Source: CAZGMN01 sp964645765
Lineage (GTDB): Bacteria; Acidobacteriota; Aminicenantia; Aminicenantales; Aminicenantaceae
Direction of reading: 5' to 3'
Length of the DNA: 64,000 bases
NCBI GenBank assembly: GCA_964645765.1
Contig: CAZYBE010000013.1
Location: 23,688 to 87,687, forward strand
Shown one piece after another: positions 1-7,917 of the stretch. Under the pieces are notes generated by a model, which saw only the letters and a program-made list of their open reading frames with translations, did not search any database and was not told the DNA's origin. A program made the translations under genes and the position numbers. How positions within the stretch are numbered: the stretch's first letter is position 1; every line of letters starts with the position of its first letter.

Positions 1-271
1 CCCCGCAACGCCCGCAGCTGCAGGGGTTCCCCACGGGGGGATGGGTGCAGCGAGGACGGACGGAGAGCACGCCGTGACAGGACCCCTTGCTACAATTTTA
101 TAATTATCATGGAATTTAGGATGCTATCTTATTCCAAAGAGCCGTTGAAATAATCAGATTTGCGCTATATCATAAAAGCGATAAAGTGAATCATTTAAAT
201 TAAATACGTGGCCTTGAAAGGAGGCCATAGCTGAGGAGCTGCGGAGCAAGCGCGGAAAAAAATAAGGTGAG
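1..271. other. Intergenic region with GC-rich block at window edge
   Basis: Bases 1-85 are markedly GC-rich and full of short complementary G/C runs, unlike the AT-rich 86-200 that follows. It could be the end of a structured RNA or of a gene lying outside the window. I could not match it to SRP RNA (the conserved GGAAGGAAGCAG loop is absent), RNase P RNA or tmRNA. No coding frame is convincing. The rest is the leader of the respiratory operon. Confidence 0.4.
145..173 (+). promoter_or_regulatory. Candidate sigma-70 promoter of the respiratory operon
   Basis: TTGAAA (145-150), 17-bp spacer, TATCAT (168-173), about 100 bp upstream of resB. Spacing is ideal and both hexamers are fair matches. 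No competing box is obvious in this AT-rich leader. Confidence 0.4.
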
Positions 272-1621
272 ATGAAAGCTCTTATAAAGTTTTTCTCGTC
301 GGTTAAACTCGCAATATTTCTCATCATCATCATCGCTCTTGCCTCTCTCGTCGGGGCACTCGTTCCCCAGCAGCGAAGCCCGGATGAGTATTTCGTGCGA
401 TACGGCCAGCTTGCCCACTTCTTCCAGATAATTCAGTTCACAAGGCTCTATCAGTCCTGGTGGTTTTTAGTCCTGCTTTTTCTTCTCGCCCTGAACATCA
501 TCGTCTGCACTTTAAACCGCCTTTCTCCAAAACTTAGAAGAGTCTTCAGGCCAAGGCTTGAAATCGAAGCCAAAGAGATTAATGCCTTAAGAATCAAAGA
601 AAAGCTCAAAAAAGACATGGCTCTGGCTAAAGCCCGGCAAGTGCTGAAAAAAGAGTTTTCTTTGAGGCATTACCGCCTCAAGGAAAAGGAAAGAGAAAAT
701 AGACTCTTCCTCCTTGCCCGCAAAAAAGTTCTTGGCTTGTTCGGCTCTGACATTGTTCATCTCGGCCTGCTCATCATTCTTGCTGGAGGGATAGCCGGCG
801 GCCTGGCAGGCTTTAAGGAAAATCTGACCTTTCGAGAAGGTGAAATCCTCGATGTTCCTAAAGCTGAATTTAAACTCCGGCTTGATAAGTTCCAGATAGA
901 ATATTATCCCAATGGAAGCATCAAGGACTGGAAGAGCACTCTCACGGTCATTGAAAAAGAAAAGCCAGTTCTGGGCAAAGTTATTGAGGTCAATCATCCC
1001 CTCTCCTACAAAGGATTTGTCTTTTATCAGAGCAGCTATGAATGGGACTGGACAAATGTTTCCCTGGAAGTGTGGGCCAAAAAAAAGACCGACTCTTCTT
1101 TCCTTAAGAAAATAGAGGCGAAAGTGGGAGAAAGCGCCAATCTTGAAGAGAACATTCGAATCGTCCTTCTTCAGTTCATTCCTGACTTTATCATCGACGA
1201 AAAAAACGAAGTCGCATCCCGCTCCCTCCAGCCAAACAACCCCGCTACCTTTATCGAGGGCTGGGAAGAAGACAGGAAAATATTCTCAGGCTGGATATTC
1301 GCCCGATTTCCTGAGTTTTCACGGATTCACTCTGAACAGGAGATGAATTTTTCCTTTGAGCTCAAGAATTTTAAAGCCGCCCAATTCTCGGTCATCCAGG
1401 CAGCCAGCGACCCTGGAGTTAACTTCATCTGGCTGGGATGCGGATTAGTCATGGCCGGCCTCTTCCTGGCTTTTTACTGGCCAAGCCGCGAAGTCAGAGT
1501 TATCCTGGAGGAAAGCCAAAAACAAACAGAATTCCTCGCCGGCGGCACGGCAGCAAAGGGCCGAGAAGCCTTAGAATCTGAATTCAAAGAAATCATGGGC
1601 TCTATAAGGAGAATGAAGTGA
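272..1621 (+). CDS. resB: Cytochrome c biogenesis protein ResB (System II)
   Basis: 449 aa. The N-terminus is typical ResB/Ccs1: a first membrane helix at about residues 12-32 (KLAIFLIIIIALASLVGALVP), a second around 65-85, a third near 160-180 after a basic stretch, then a large periplasmic domain of about 200 residues and a final helix near 385-405. In System II, ResB and CcsA together export heme and attach it to the CXXCH motifs of apocytochromes. It is followed with a 4-bp overlap (GTGA) by ccsA, so the pair is translationally coupled. It heads a run of multiheme cytochrome genes, which are its obvious clients. Family assignment is firm. The exact start (ATG after a weak AAGGTGAG) is likely but not certain. 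Confidence 0.93.
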   Translation: MKALIKFFSSVKLAIFLIIIIALASLVGALVPQQRSPDEYFVRYGQLAHFFQIIQFTRLYQSWWFLVLLFLLALNIIVCTLNRLSPKLRRVFRPRLEIEAKEINALRIKEKLKKDMALAKARQVLKKEFSLRHYRLKEKERENRLFLLARKKVLGLFGSDIVHLGLLIILAGGIAGGLAGFKENLTFREGEILDVPKAEFKLRLDKFQIEYYPNGSIKDWKSTLTVIEKEKPVLGKVIEVNHPLSYKGFVFYQSSYEWDWTNVSLEVWAKKKTDSSFLKKIEAKVGESANLEENIRIVLLQFIPDFIIDEKNEVASRSLQPNNPATFIEGWEEDRKIFSGWIFARFPEFSRIHSEQEMNFSFELKNFKAAQFSVIQAASDPGVNFIWLGCGLVMAGLFLAFYWPSREVRVILEESQKQTEFLAGGTAAKGREALESEFKEIMGSIRRMK

Positions 1622-2436
1622 GCGAATCGACTTTATTCTTTGTTACTTTTATTATTTATATCATATCGGCCTTTTTCTATTTTTCTTTTCTTTTCTCTAA
1701 AAGACAAAGCCTGGCAGCCGTCGGCCTCAGAGTTGCTTTCTTGGGTCTTGTAATCCATACCTTAGCTCTCGTCATGAGGACTTTTGAGAGCGGCCATGCT
1801 CCTTTCACTAACATGTACGAGTCCCTTTCCTTCCTTTCCTGGGCTTCCATGTTGGCTTATGTCCTCATCGAGACGAAATATAAAATCAAAAAGGCAGGCC
1901 CCTATTTCCTGCTGATCGTCGTTGCTCTGATGGCCCTGGCTTCCTCTCCTATCATGCCCAAGGATGCTTCTCCTCTCGTCCCGGCTCTCCAGAGCTATTG
2001 GCTCTGGCTTCATGTCTCTGTCACTCTGTTAGGGGAAGCCTTCTTTGCCGTCGCCTTCATCACCAGCATCATGTATCTTGTCGTGGAAGTAAAGGAGAAA
2101 AAGGATTCGGGAGAAAAATCCGGGCTATCAGCAGAAAAGCTTGATTCCATCAGCTATCGCTCGATCGCGGTCGGCTTTCCTCTTTTTACTCTTGGAGGCC
2201 TAGTTTTTGGCATGATCTGGGCTTATAAAGCCTGGGGAAGCTACTGGACCTGGGATCCCAAGGAGACCATGAGCTTTATAACCTGGCTTGTCTTTGCCCT
2301 TTACCTTCATACGCGAATCGTCATGGGCTGGAAAGGACGCCGCTCAGCCTATGTGGCCGTCATCGGCTTTCTTACAGCTATTTTTACTTATTTTGGCGTG
2401 AATTATTTGTTGGCCGGCCTTCACAGCTACGCTTAA
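1618..2436 (+). CDS. ccsA: Cytochrome c biogenesis protein CcsA/ResC
   Basis: 272 aa, starting with GTG that overlaps the resB stop. It is a polytopic membrane protein of about eight helices carrying the tryptophan-rich heme-handling WWD motif near residues 210-220 (AWGSYWTWDPKE). Conserved histidines flank it (HTLALVMRTFESGHAPF near residues 48-64, HTR near 239). CcsA/ResC takes reduced heme across the membrane and, with ResB, forms the System II cytochrome c synthase. The position directly ahead of five multiheme cytochrome genes fits a dedicated maturation unit. The length is normal for the bacterial short form. Confidence 0.93.
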   Translation: MSESTLFFVTFIIYIISAFFYFSFLFSKRQSLAAVGLRVAFLGLVIHTLALVMRTFESGHAPFTNMYESLSFLSWASMLAYVLIETKYKIKKAGPYFLLIVVALMALASSPIMPKDASPLVPALQSYWLWLHVSVTLLGEAFFAVAFITSIMYLVVEVKEKKDSGEKSGLSAEKLDSISYRSIAVGFPLFTLGGLVFGMIWAYKAWGSYWTWDPKETMSFITWLVFALYLHTRIVMGWKGRRSAYVAVIGFLTAIFTYFGVNYLLAGLHSYA

Positions 2437-2458
2437 GAAAAATAAGAAACAAGAAGAA

Positions 2459-4459
2459 TTGAAGAAGAAAAAAAGAATTATCATCCTGGCCGTTGCAGGT
2501 TTCTTTCTGCTTCTTTTTCTCGGCTCAATGGAGTACACCTCCCATTCAAGATTCTGCTCCACCTGCCACTACATGAAGCCCTTTTACAAGAGCTGGGAGA
2601 ATTCCTCTCATAACCGCATCGAATGCAGCACCTGCCATTATCCTCCAGGATTGAGGTCAAAGTTCAGGGCAAAAATTGAAGGGCTGCTCCAGGTTGGGCG
2701 CTACTGGACCAAGCTCTACCTGAAATCAAAGCCATGGGCCGAGATTCCTGACGAAGCCTGCCTTCGCCAGGGATGTCACGATAAAAGGCTTCTTGAGGGC
2801 CAGGTGAAATTCAAAAAAATTGTCTTCGACCATAAAATCCACTTCACGGACTTAAGGAGAGGCAAACGCCTCCGTTGCACAAGTTGCCATTCCCAGATTG
2901 TCCAGGGAGAACATATAACCGTAACCGAGAGCACCTGCTTCATCTGCCACTTCAAGAAGAGCGAGCATTACCCTCAAGTGAGCGATTGCTCCCACTGCCA
3001 CGACCGCAGCGTCCTTGTTTCAGAAAAAACTTCAAGGTTTAACCACGCTCTGGTTTATGAAAGAGGTTTGAGCTGTGAAAAATGCCACAGCCAAACCATT
3101 ATCGGCGACGGAGATGTGCCTCGCGAAAACTGCTTCAAGTGCCACTGGGAAACCGAAAGGCTGAACAAATATGAAGAAACCGACCTCATGCACTCGACCC
3201 ATATCTTTTCCCACAAAATCGAATGCAACCTCTGTCACCTCGAGATTCAGCACAAGATTGTCAAAGACATCGAGACCATAGCCAGCTGCCAGGCCTGCCA
3301 CATAGATTCGCACCAGGCTCAAAAAATCCTCTTCACTGGTCAGGGAGGAAAAGGAATCTCCCATCCCTTGCCCAATATCATGTTCGAAAAAGGACTAAGC
3401 TGCAAAGGGTGCCATATCTTTCACGAAGAATCCGGGGGTCGAATCATGAAGAGCGAAACTTCCATTTCAAAGGCAGGAGCCTGCGAATCCTGCCATGGAA
3501 GAGGTTTTTCCAGAGTCCTCAAGGACTGGGAAATTTCCACGGAAAAAAAATTGAGCGAAATCAAGGCCGTTTACGAAAAGGTAAGCTTGGAAATAAGCCA
3601 GGGCAAAGGCACAAACAGAGCAAAAGCTAAGGCGCGGCTTGATGAAGCAGCCTTTAACATCGATGTCGTCGAGAGGGGAAAAAGTGTCCACAACATGATT
3701 TACTCCCAGGAATTGCTCCAGGCTGCCTATGACATCATGGTCGAAGCTTTACGCATTGCCAGCTCTTCATACAAGCTCCAGAGTTTTCAGGCCTCAGCCA
3801 AAGAAGTTCCCAGCCAGTGCGGGGCCTGTCATGCTGGAATCGAAGAAATCAATGCTCAAATCTTCGGCCTTGATTTTCCTCACAAAAATCATCTGACCGA
3901 GCAGAAAATCCAATGCGGCACCTGCCATTCCAACGCAAGAAAACACGGAGAACTAATCGCCACGAAAAAAAGCTGCGCAGCCTGCCATCACCAGAAAACA
4001 GAAAAGGATTGCAGGGTCTGTCATCAGATACAAAAATCTATCTACGAAGGAGGGGAGCTAAACGGACAAAAAATTCAAGCCGATGCCATGTCCGCAGCTA
4101 AAGTCGAATGCACGGGCTGCCACCTCCTCCAGCCGAATCAAATCGGACGCTCTGATAAGAACAAATGCCTTGACTGCCATGAAAAGGGCTATGATGAAAT
4201 TTTCCTTGATTGGCAGAATTCTGTGAAGGAACTCCTCCGCTCCTTAAGGGCTGAAATCGAGGAGAAAAAAACGCTCCGATTATCTGAGGAACAAAACACT
4301 CAACTCCTCAAGATTGAGCAACTTGTTCAAAAAATCGAGCTTGATGGAAGCTATGGAATTCACAACTTCTCTTTTGTCGAGCAAGCCTTGACAAATTTTC
4401 AAAAAACGCTTAAATCTTTTGGCACAAAAGAGACTGATGAAGAGAAGACAATTCGTTGA
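2459..4459 (+). CDS. Membrane-anchored 18-heme cytochrome c, NapC/NirT-like N-terminus
   Basis: 666 aa, TTG start followed by a basic tail and one membrane helix (residues 6-23). The first two hemes lie soon after the anchor (FCSTCHYMKP, ECSTCHYPPG), as in NapC/NrfH/ImcH-type quinol dehydrogenases. I count 17 CXXCH motifs plus one CX4CH (CLRQGCH, about residue 101). Two long helical heme-free segments, about residues 350-440 and 585-655, each carry an S-x-G/V-x-HN type motif (KSVHN, SYGIHN) resembling helices of other multiheme cytochromes. The family name beyond 'multiheme cytochrome c' is inference. By position it should take electrons from quinol or the Rieske/cytochrome b module and relay them through the periplasm. 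Its end overlaps the Rieske gene. Confidence 0.88.
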   Translation: MKKKKRIIILAVAGFFLLLFLGSMEYTSHSRFCSTCHYMKPFYKSWENSSHNRIECSTCHYPPGLRSKFRAKIEGLLQVGRYWTKLYLKSKPWAEIPDEACLRQGCHDKRLLEGQVKFKKIVFDHKIHFTDLRRGKRLRCTSCHSQIVQGEHITVTESTCFICHFKKSEHYPQVSDCSHCHDRSVLVSEKTSRFNHALVYERGLSCEKCHSQTIIGDGDVPRENCFKCHWETERLNKYEETDLMHSTHIFSHKIECNLCHLEIQHKIVKDIETIASCQACHIDSHQAQKILFTGQGGKGISHPLPNIMFEKGLSCKGCHIFHEESGGRIMKSETSISKAGACESCHGRGFSRVLKDWEISTEKKLSEIKAVYEKVSLEISQGKGTNRAKAKARLDEAAFNIDVVERGKSVHNMIYSQELLQAAYDIMVEALRIASSSYKLQSFQASAKEVPSQCGACHAGIEEINAQIFGLDFPHKNHLTEQKIQCGTCHSNARKHGELIATKKSCAACHHQKTEKDCRVCHQIQKSIYEGGELNGQKIQADAMSAAKVECTGCHLLQPNQIGRSDKNKCLDCHEKGYDEIFLDWQNSVKELLRSLRAEIEEKKTLRLSEEQNTQLLKIEQLVQKIELDGSYGIHNFSFVEQALTNFQKTLKSFGTKETDEEKTIR

Positions 4460-4862
4460 TATTTTTCTCGGTGCCAGCTTGACTGGAACAATCGTCTCCC
4501 TTCTCTACCCTGTTGTCCGCTACATCCTGCCGCGAAAGCAGGTGGAATCAAGCGTAAAAAGAACCTCAGCTGCAAAAGCAGGGGAACTGGCTCCCAATTC
4601 TTATAAAATCTTTAAATTCGGTTCTGCGCCTGGAATTCTCATCAACACCAAAGAGGGAGAACTCGTGGCTTTTTCCGCAGTTTGCACCCATCTGGCCTGC
4701 ACTGTCCTCTACGAAAGCGATACAGAGACAATTTTCTGCCCCTGCCATAACGGCAGGTTCGATTTGAGCGGAAATGTCATCTCCGGCCCCCCTCCTGCTC
4801 CGCTCGAACCTTATAAAATCGAAACTCTGGGAGAGGAAATTATCGTTTCCAAAAAAGCCTGA
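4437..4862 (+). CDS. Rieske 2Fe-2S protein of a quinol:cytochrome c oxidoreductase
   Basis: 141 aa from the ATG at 4437. A longer TTG start at 4419 is possible but less likely. The N-terminus (MKRRQF, then a hydrophobic stretch to residue 30) is a Tat-like signal anchor. Both Rieske cluster boxes are present: CTHLAC and CPCHNG, giving the two Cys and two His ligands, followed by the Pro-rich GPPPAPL loop. This subunit accepts the first electron from quinol bound at cytochrome b. It overlaps the upstream multiheme gene by 23 bp and is followed after one base by cytochrome b, so the two form a split bc-type core without a classical cytochrome c1. Confidence 0.92.
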   Translation: MKRRQFVDIFLGASLTGTIVSLLYPVVRYILPRKQVESSVKRTSAAKAGELAPNSYKIFKFGSAPGILINTKEGELVAFSAVCTHLACTVLYESDTETIFCPCHNGRFDLSGNVISGPPPAPLEPYKIETLGEEIIVSKKA

Positions 4863-4863
4863 A

Positions 4864-5943
4864 ATGAAAAACTTCATTAAAAAGGCCTATACTTGCCTAG
4901 ATTCACGCTTCAGGCTCTCTGCCCTCTTAGAGTTCGCAAGGAAAAAGAAGGTTCCTGAGCACAAGCTCTCTTTCTGGTATTACTTTGGAGGCATCTGTCT
5001 CTTCCTCTTTATCATCCAGGTTATCACTGGAATCCTTCTCCTTCTCTACTATACGCCTTCTGTGGAGACTGCCTACGAAAGCATTCATTCCATCATGAGC
5101 CAGGTCAAGTTCGGCTGGCTGATCCGGTCTGTCCACAGCTGGTCAGCCAATATTTTGATTGGAGCCATTTTCATCCATATGTTCAGCACCTTTCTCCTCA
5201 AGGCCTACCGTTCGCCGCGGGAATTAACCTGGCTCAGCGGCTTCTTCCTTCTTCTCGTTTTTCTTGCTTTTGGCTTCAGCGGCTACCTTCTTCCCTGGAA
5301 TGCGCTTTCCTTCTTCGCCACACGGGTGGGAACGGATATAGCCGGCACTGTCCCGCTTGTCGGAAAGGCCATCAAGGCCTTTATTCTTGGAGGGCCGGAA
5401 ATTTCTAACGCCACCCTCCCCCGCTTTTTCTGGCTTCATGCGGCCATCCTTCCTCTATTCACTGTTATCATTCTCGGAATTCATCTTGTTTTAGTCCAGA
5501 CACTCGGAATGAGCACGCCTCCAGGACTCGACCAAGCCAATGTCAGAGAAGTGCCTTTTTTCCCCAATTTTGTTTTGAAGGACTTCCTGGGCTGGATGCT
5601 CATTTTTGTCCTTATCGGCATCCTCTGTGTCTTTTTCCCCTGGGGAGTGGGGCAAAAGGCAGACCCCTATGCTTCGGCCCCGATAGGCATCAAGCCAGAA
5701 TGGTATTTCACCTTCATGTTTACGACCCTGAAGCTCATCCCCTCTCACGTTTTTTTCATTAAAGGAGAGGTTCTGGCGATTCTGGGATTCATGGCCGGCG
5801 CATTTCTTTGGATGCTTGTCCCCTTCCTGGATAGAAACGCCGCAAGGGAAAAAAAGAGTCCTTTTTTCACTTGGGCCGGGCTTGTCATCCTGCTCTATAT
5901 CATCACCATGACAGCGCTGACTTATCTTCTGCCAAAAATTTAG
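4864..5943 (+). CDS. Cytochrome b of bc-type complex (full-length fusion form)
   Basis: 359 aa. ATG at 4864 is preferred over upstream in-frame starts that run into the Rieske gene. Two heme-ligand histidine pairs sit on helices B and D: HSW...FIHMF near residues 86-101 and WLHAAI...GIHLV near 188-203, each pair 14 apart. The quinol-oxidation motif PEWYF is present near residue 279. N-terminal b and C-terminal subunit IV parts are joined in one chain of about eight helices, unlike split b6f. With the Rieske protein it would oxidise menaquinol. The c-type partner must be one of the adjacent multiheme cytochromes. Confidence 0.93.
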   Translation: MKNFIKKAYTCLDSRFRLSALLEFARKKKVPEHKLSFWYYFGGICLFLFIIQVITGILLLLYYTPSVETAYESIHSIMSQVKFGWLIRSVHSWSANILIGAIFIHMFSTFLLKAYRSPRELTWLSGFFLLLVFLAFGFSGYLLPWNALSFFATRVGTDIAGTVPLVGKAIKAFILGGPEISNATLPRFFWLHAAILPLFTVIILGIHLVLVQTLGMSTPPGLDQANVREVPFFPNFVLKDFLGWMLIFVLIGILCVFFPWGVGQKADPYASAPIGIKPEWYFTFMFTTLKLIPSHVFFIKGEVLAILGFMAGAFLWMLVPFLDRNAAREKKSPFFTWAGLVILLYIITMTALTYLLPKI

Positions 5944-5947
5944 AAAG

Positions 5948-7204
5948 ATGAAATTAATGATTTTTGAAAAAAAATACTTTTTATGCTTATCGCTTGCAGC
6001 TTTCTTTTCTCCGCTTTCTCTCTTTGCCCAGAAAAATAGCTGCATCGAATGCCACCGAGAGCTGGAAGATAAACTTATGGCTCCAGTCGAAGCTTTTAAG
6101 CTCGATGTCCATCAAAAATTCGGGCTGAACTGCAGCGACTGCCACGGCGGAAACCCTGCCAAGGAGGATATCGATTCAGCCAAGGATAAGACATTTAAAG
6201 GCGCTCCGAAGCGAAACCGTATCCCTGAATTTTGTGCATCCTGCCATTCAAATTCGGCATACATGAAAAATTTCAATCCTGGGTTGAGGGTTGACCAGCT
6301 CTCTTTATACTGGACAAGCCGCCACGGCCAGCTCCTGAGAAAAGGAGACACAAAGGTGGCACTCTGCACGGACTGCCATAAAGCCCATGGCATTCTGGCT
6401 TCGAACCATCCCAAATCCTCGACTTTTCCCTGGAATATTCCTCAGACATGCGGCCGCTGTCATGCGGATAAAGAGTATATGAAATCCTATAAAATCCCCA
6501 CTAACCAGCTCGAGGATTATAAGCAGAGCGTCCATGCCCGCTCGCTCTTCGAGAAAAAAGACCTCTCTGCTCCAGTCTGCAACGACTGTCACGGAAATCA
6601 TGGCGCTTCTCCGCCAGAAGTCTTTTCCATTGCTTTTGTTTGCCGACAATGCCATTCCAGCACCGCCGAGTTTTTCTCCAAGAGCCCTCATAAAAAGGCT
6701 TTCGACGAAATGGGAATATCCGAGTGTGAAGCCTGCCATGGCAATCACAAAGTCCTTGCACCTTCAGATACCATGCTTGGCACTCAAGAGGGTGCTGTCT
6801 GCATCCAGTGCCATGAGGCAGGCTCAGAGCCTTACCAGCTTGCTTCCCGCATCAAAACCAGGCTGGATGAATTCGTATCGAAAATAGCAGATGTCGAGAA
6901 TTCATTGGACAAAGCGGACAGACGGGGTGTGGATGTCAGCGACCCAAGATTCAAGCTGAGGGAGGCAAAAACATCACTCATCCTGGTTCGAAACTTAACC
7001 CACACTCTCGACCTTTCCGATATTGAGAAAAAAATTGAAGAAGGCAAGCGAGTAGTCTCAGAGGTCAAGGCCGAAGCAGAAGCAGCTCTCAAAGAAGCCA
7101 GATTCAGGAAGGGAGGCCTGATCATTACCACCTTATTCATCCTGCTTCTGGCTATTGCCATTTTCCTCAAGATAAAACAAATCGAAAAGAAGAGTCCCGC
7201 TTAA
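5948..7204 (+). CDS. 9-heme cytochrome c with C-terminal membrane anchor
   Basis: 418 aa, starting 4 bp after cytochrome b. A signal peptide (residues 1-27, ending at FAQ) precedes nine CXXCH motifs (CIECH, CSDCH, CASCH, CTDCH, CGRCH, CNDCH, CRQCH, CEACH, CIQCH) within residues 30-285. A helical heme-free region (about 290-390) rich in Ala, Glu and Lys follows, then one membrane helix (about 392-410) and a basic tail. The layout puts the heme domain in the periplasm, tethered from its C-terminus. Tight coupling to the Rieske/cytochrome b genes makes it a candidate replacement for cytochrome c1. Exact family unknown. Confidence 0.88.
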   Translation: MKLMIFEKKYFLCLSLAAFFSPLSLFAQKNSCIECHRELEDKLMAPVEAFKLDVHQKFGLNCSDCHGGNPAKEDIDSAKDKTFKGAPKRNRIPEFCASCHSNSAYMKNFNPGLRVDQLSLYWTSRHGQLLRKGDTKVALCTDCHKAHGILASNHPKSSTFPWNIPQTCGRCHADKEYMKSYKIPTNQLEDYKQSVHARSLFEKKDLSAPVCNDCHGNHGASPPEVFSIAFVCRQCHSSTAEFFSKSPHKKAFDEMGISECEACHGNHKVLAPSDTMLGTQEGAVCIQCHEAGSEPYQLASRIKTRLDEFVSKIADVENSLDKADRRGVDVSDPRFKLREAKTSLILVRNLTHTLDLSDIEKKIEEGKRVVSEVKAEAEAALKEARFRKGGLIITTLFILLLAIAIFLKIKQIEKKSPA

Positions 7205-7245
7205 AAAACTTCTTTCTAAACCATATAATTTTTATAGATAAAATA

Positions 7246-7274
7246 TTGACAGGGAGGGAACTCTAAATTAAGAT
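7246..7274 (+). promoter_or_regulatory. Strong candidate sigma-70 promoter inside the cytochrome locus
   Basis: TTGACA (7246-7251), 17-bp spacer, TAAGAT (7269-7274), about 29 bp upstream of the tetraheme cytochrome start. This suggests the downstream cytochromes form a second transcription unit. Confidence 0.6.
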
Positions 7275-7302
7275 AATTTTTCATTCACCCTAGGAGGATT
7301 CG

Positions 7303-7824
7303 ATGAAAAAATTCATGTTGTTCCCGACAATCGCAGCAGCCTTTATCTTTTTTATTTTCTCTTTCGGACAGCAGTTTTCCTACGTTGGCGCAGGCAAATG
7401 TAAAATCTGCCACCAGAGCGAAAAGCAAGGGAGACAATTTCCTATCTGGTCTGAAAGTAAGCATTCCCAATCCTTTGTGGCATTGGCTTCTGAGAAAGCT
7501 CAACCCATAGCTCAAGAGCTCGGAGTGGCGAATCCTCAAGAAAGCCCTAAATGCTTAAAGTGCCATGGCCCTCTCGCTGAAAAAGCGGCTGAACTCAAGG
7601 CAGAAGGAGTGTCCTGCGAAGTATGCCACGGCCCTGGCAGCGCTTATAAGACCTTGAGCATCATGAAAAACAAGGAGGAATCTGCGAAAAACGGTCTCAT
7701 CCTCTACGGCTCTCCAGAGGCCATAAAAAATCAATGCCTGACCTGTCACGAGAATGTCCACAAAAAGCCTTTTGATTTCGACACCAATTGGGAAAAAATA
7801 AAGCATGCGGTCCCTGAGAAATAG
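7303..7824 (+). CDS. Periplasmic 4-heme cytochrome c, c554-like
   Basis: 173 aa, with a clear Shine-Dalgarno (TAGGAGG) seven bases before the ATG. The signal peptide spans about residues 1-22. Four CXXCH motifs follow: CKICH, CLKCH, CEVCH, CLTCH. The opening YVGAGKCKICHQ and the spacing resemble the small tetraheme cytochrome c554/c' domain family, whose members shuttle electrons in the periplasm. No membrane anchor is visible, so this is probably a soluble carrier between the membrane-bound cytochromes of this locus and an acceptor. It sits alone between two intergenic gaps and has its own promoter candidate. Confidence 0.85.
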   Translation: MKKFMLFPTIAAAFIFFIFSFGQQFSYVGAGKCKICHQSEKQGRQFPIWSESKHSQSFVALASEKAQPIAQELGVANPQESPKCLKCHGPLAEKAAELKAEGVSCEVCHGPGSAYKTLSIMKNKEESAKNGLILYGSPEAIKNQCLTCHENVHKKPFDFDTNWEKIKHAVPEK

Positions 7825-7917
7825 CTAATCTGAATTAAGATCATAATCCTCAAGTTAATCTATAATTGTTGTTTTAGCTCAATTGAATAAAGAAAGCGTT
7901 TGAAAAAATCTGGAATA

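Noticed and set aside
1..85. Possible SRP or RNase P RNA
   Set aside because: Some short strings resemble the Alu domain of SRP RNA, but the invariant GGAAGGAAGCAG loop and RNase P core motifs are absent.
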